Origin: Alistipes sp.
GTDB lineage: Bacteria; Bacteroidota; Bacteroidia; Bacteroidales; Rikenellaceae
Assembly (NCBI GenBank): GCA_017504485.1
Contig: JAFVRC010000014.1
Span: 62,001-126,000 of the forward strand
Direction of reading: 5' to 3'
DNA: 64,000 nucleotides
Part shown: one piece after another, positions 62,025 through 64,000 of the stretch
Layout: each line of letters begins with the position of its first letter
How positions within the stretch are numbered: the stretch's first letter is position 1
Translations under genes and position numbers: made by a program
The notes under the pieces: generated by a model
What the model was told of the DNA's origin: nothing
The model's database searches: none
The model's input: only the letters and a program-made list of their open reading frames with translations

Positions 62025-63191
62025 ATGGCGCAACATATCTCTCATTCGATTCGCTATATAGGCTGCAACGACCACACGCTCGACCTCTTCGAAGGCAAGT
62101 ACCCTGTGCCGCAGGGCATGGCCTACAACTCATATCTTATCCTCGACGAGAAGACCGCCGTGATGGATACGATGGACATACGCTGCTCCGAAGAGTGGTT
62201 TCGCAAGCTCGACGGCGAGCTCAACGGCCGCCGACTCGACTACCTCATAATCTCGCACATGGAGCCTGACCACGCGGCAAGCATCGGGCTGCTCGTCGAG
62301 CGACACCCCGAGCTCACCATCGTAGGTACGGCCAAGACATTCGCCATGCTGCCCCTCTACTTCGCACTGCCCGAGGGCGTGGGCGAGCATATCGTGGCGG
62401 ACAACGACACGCTCACACTCGGCAGCCACACGTTGCAGTTCGTGACTGCACCGATGGTGCATTGGCCCGAGGTGATGGTCACATATGAGCATAGCGAGCG
62501 TGTGCTCTTCTCGGCCGATGCCTTTGGCCGCTTCGGTACTCTCGACTGCGAGGCCGAGTGGGAGGATGAGGCTCGCCGCTACTATTACAATATCGTGGGC
62601 AAGTATGGCGCACAAGTGCAGACATTATTAAAAAAGGTTGCGCCACTCGACATCGCGGTTATAGCCTCGCTACACGGCCCTCTGCTGACTGAAAATCTCG
62701 GATACTACATCGGCAAGTACGATACTTGGAGCCGCTATGCCCCCGAGGCGAGTGGCGTGCTTATCGCCTGTGCCTCGATATATGGTAATACGATGCGTGC
62801 CGCACAACGCCTCGCCGAGATTCTTAGCGAGAAACATGGAGTGGATGTAAGATTAATAGACTTGGCACGCCACGACCTGTCGGCCGCTGTTGCCGAGGCC
62901 TTCCGCTATGAGCGCATGGTTGTCGCCTCTTCGACATACGATGGCGGTATATTTACACCTATGGAGCAGTTTCTGCAACTATTGGCGCACAAGGGCTACC
63001 GCTCACGCCGCGTGGCCATCATCGAGAATGGCTCGTGGGCACCGATGGCTGCTCGCCGTATGCGCGAGGCGTTGGAGACGATGCGCGATGTTGCGATATG
63101 CAGCAACACGGTGACTCTGCGCGGTACGCTCAAAGAGTGCTACGAGGAGCCTCTGCACGCGCTGGCCGCACAACTTATGGAGCACGAGTAA
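62025..63191 (+). CDS. Flavodiiron protein (FprA-like)
   Basis: The product has 388 residues from the ATG at 62025 (M-A-Q-H-I-S-H-S-I-R-Y). The diiron ligands are in the metallo-beta-lactamase-like part: H-M-E-P-D-H-A near 78-84, H-W near 146, the Asp in F-S-A-D-A-F-G near 163 and the His in S-L-H-G-P near 225. The C-terminal flavodoxin domain starts near 250 (A-S-I-Y-G-N-T-M) and has S-T-Y-D-G-G-I. Such enzymes reduce O2 to water or NO to N2O and protect anaerobes. It lies 19 nt after glf, and its stop is 1 nt from the next, convergent gene. Confidence 0.92.
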   Translation: MAQHISHSIRYIGCNDHTLDLFEGKYPVPQGMAYNSYLILDEKTAVMDTMDIRCSEEWFRKLDGELNGRRLDYLIISHMEPDHAASIGLLVERHPELTIVGTAKTFAMLPLYFALPEGVGEHIVADNDTLTLGSHTLQFVTAPMVHWPEVMVTYEHSERVLFSADAFGRFGTLDCEAEWEDEARRYYYNIVGKYGAQVQTLLKKVAPLDIAVIASLHGPLLTENLGYYIGKYDTWSRYAPEASGVLIACASIYGNTMRAAQRLAEILSEKHGVDVRLIDLARHDLSAAVAEAFRYERMVVASSTYDGGIFTPMEQFLQLLAHKGYRSRRVAIIENGSWAPMAARRMREALETMRDVAICSNTVTLRGTLKECYEEPLHALAAQLMEHE

Positions 63192-63192
63192 C

Positions 63193-64000
63193 CTATATAA
63201 TCTCGTAGGTATAGCCCTCGGGCAACGATACCTCTATGTCGAATTTACCGTCGCGGCATCGCCACTCGACATCTATCTGCTCGTCGCCCAACGGAATCGA
63301 GCCACGACACCACTCCAAGCCGCTATCGATAAGGCGCAAGCGCACCTTACGCTCGCGAGGCAGCACCTCATATACGCCCAGCACATCGCGGTAGAGCACA
63401 TTTGTCAGGTGCGAGGCAAAGCCATGGTTGCAGCTCGCATTTGCACGGAGGCTCTCCCACAGCGTACCTGTGCGGTCGGCCATAGCCTTATATGTGGCAA
63501 TTGATTCGTCGAGAATCTGCCTTGACAATCCGTACTTCGAGAGCAACTCCAAGCGCAGATAACTGCCTATGAATGCATTGATAGGGTGCAGATCGGGGTA
63601 TGCTCCTTTCTCGACTCTGCCCGGTACGACCTCATCTCGCAGACGTGCCCACAGAGCCGGATGGCTCTCGGGCGAGGCCACGCCGAAGAGGAAGGCGTAG
63701 TATTGGCACACCTCGGTATGTTCACCGCTCGGCACCAACCGGCCACGCTCATCCCGCACGGCATTGTCCACAAAATACTCACCATCGAATGATTGGCGCA
63801 AAACCTCTTTGCGGATGGCTGCGGCCTGTTCGGCAAGAGTCCCATCGCCGTAGAGGCGCGACACTACATCGAGTATCTCGGCGTAGAGCATATTCGACGG
63901 ATAGCTCACATCTTGCACCAGCTTATTCGCACGCGACCACTCGACAAACACCCACTTCGGCAGTTTCTCGAGCAGACCATCGTTATTGAGGTAAGGACGG
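63193..64000 (-). CDS. Alpha-L-rhamnosidase-like (GH78-type) glycosidase, C-terminal part
   Basis: About 269 residues are visible; the frame is open to the right edge, so the N-terminal part is missing. K-W-V-F-V-E-W near the edge, Y-P-S-N-M-L-Y-A, E-V-C-Q-Y-Y-A-F-L-F-G and, near the end, T-L-W-E-S-L-R-A-N-A-S-C-N-H-G-F-A-S-H are the (alpha/alpha)6-barrel features I associate with GH78 rhamnosidases. The short C-terminal beta domain ends G-Y-T-Y-E-I-I. It may release rhamnose or a related deoxy sugar from plant or bacterial glycans. Close six-hairpin families cannot be excluded. Confidence 0.75.
   Translation of the reverse strand, partial: RPYLNNDGLLEKLPKWVFVEWSRANKLVQDVSYPSNMLYAEILDVVSRLYGDGTLAEQAAAIRKEVLRQSFDGEYFVDNAVRDERGRLVPSGEHTEVCQYYAFLFGVASPESHPALWARLRDEVVPGRVEKGAYPDLHPINAFIGSYLRLELLSKYGLSRQILDESIATYKAMADRTGTLWESLRANASCNHGFASHLTNVLYRDVLGVYEVLPRERKVRLRLIDSGLEWCRGSIPLGDEQIDVEWRCRDGKFDIEVSLPEGYTYEII

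Noticed and set aside
1-64000. tRNA, rRNA, CRISPR arrays, insertion sequences, phage genes, integrases
   Set aside because: Reading the intergenic regions showed no cloverleaf, no regularly spaced repeats, and no transposase- or integrase-like product.

Overview
The window looks like chromosome of a Bacteroidales bacterium, most likely Rikenellaceae close to Alistipes (inference). The grounds are fairly high GC, the Bacteroidota promoter signature (TAnnTTTG at -7, in several places with TTTG about 19-22 nt upstream), many lipoproteins, an FtsI with a PASTA domain, a MurE with the meso-diaminopimelate motif DNPR, and Bacteroidota-specific families such as DUF4296. Coding density is high. I see no tRNA, rRNA, CRISPR array, insertion sequence or phage.

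Layout. 0-5.5 kb: a minus-strand surface unit, made of a very large GLUG-type repeat lipoprotein, a 47-residue small protein and a second lipoprotein with the same N-terminal module that leaves the window. 5.6-9.1 kb: a small membrane protein, a ribbon-helix-helix protein and an SPFH protein in one operon, then a secreted GH10 xylanase. 9.3-11.1 kb: a cysteine-rich mini-lipoprotein and a DUF1846 gene cut by an in-frame amber codon. 11.2-20.8 kb: a division and cell-wall (dcw) operon, rsmH-ftsL-ftsI-murE-mraY-murD-ftsW-hslR. 21-28.3 kb: pgi, then the rod-shape operon mreB-mreC-mreD-mrdA-rodA. These two blocks together make lipid I precursors and build septal and lateral peptidoglycan.

28.3-33.5 kb: an SDR/aldehyde dehydrogenase pair and two tandem histidine phosphatases. 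33.7-45 kb: a class III aminotransferase facing a tightly packed ten-gene minus-strand operon (flippase, holB, folK, two lipoproteins, an outer-membrane barrel, rbfA, an FtsX/LolC-type permease, a DUF4296 lipoprotein, an amidohydrolase). 45-52.5 kb: deoC, galE, an ABC exporter, prfC, and a short exported peptide with an SGNH hydrolase. 52.7-64 kb: nadB and aspartokinase in one operon, prolyl oligopeptidase, asnS, rpoN, UDP-galactopyranose mutase, a flavodiiron protein and the end of an alpha-L-rhamnosidase-like gene.

The most novel signals are: (i) three copies of an interspersed repeat of about 100 bp whose outer hairpin arms differ in sequence but keep pairing, placed between the ends of convergent genes; (ii) the 47-residue small protein between two surface lipoprotein genes; (iii) a 36-residue exported peptide directly in front of the SGNH hydrolase; and (iv) the amber-interrupted DUF1846 gene.
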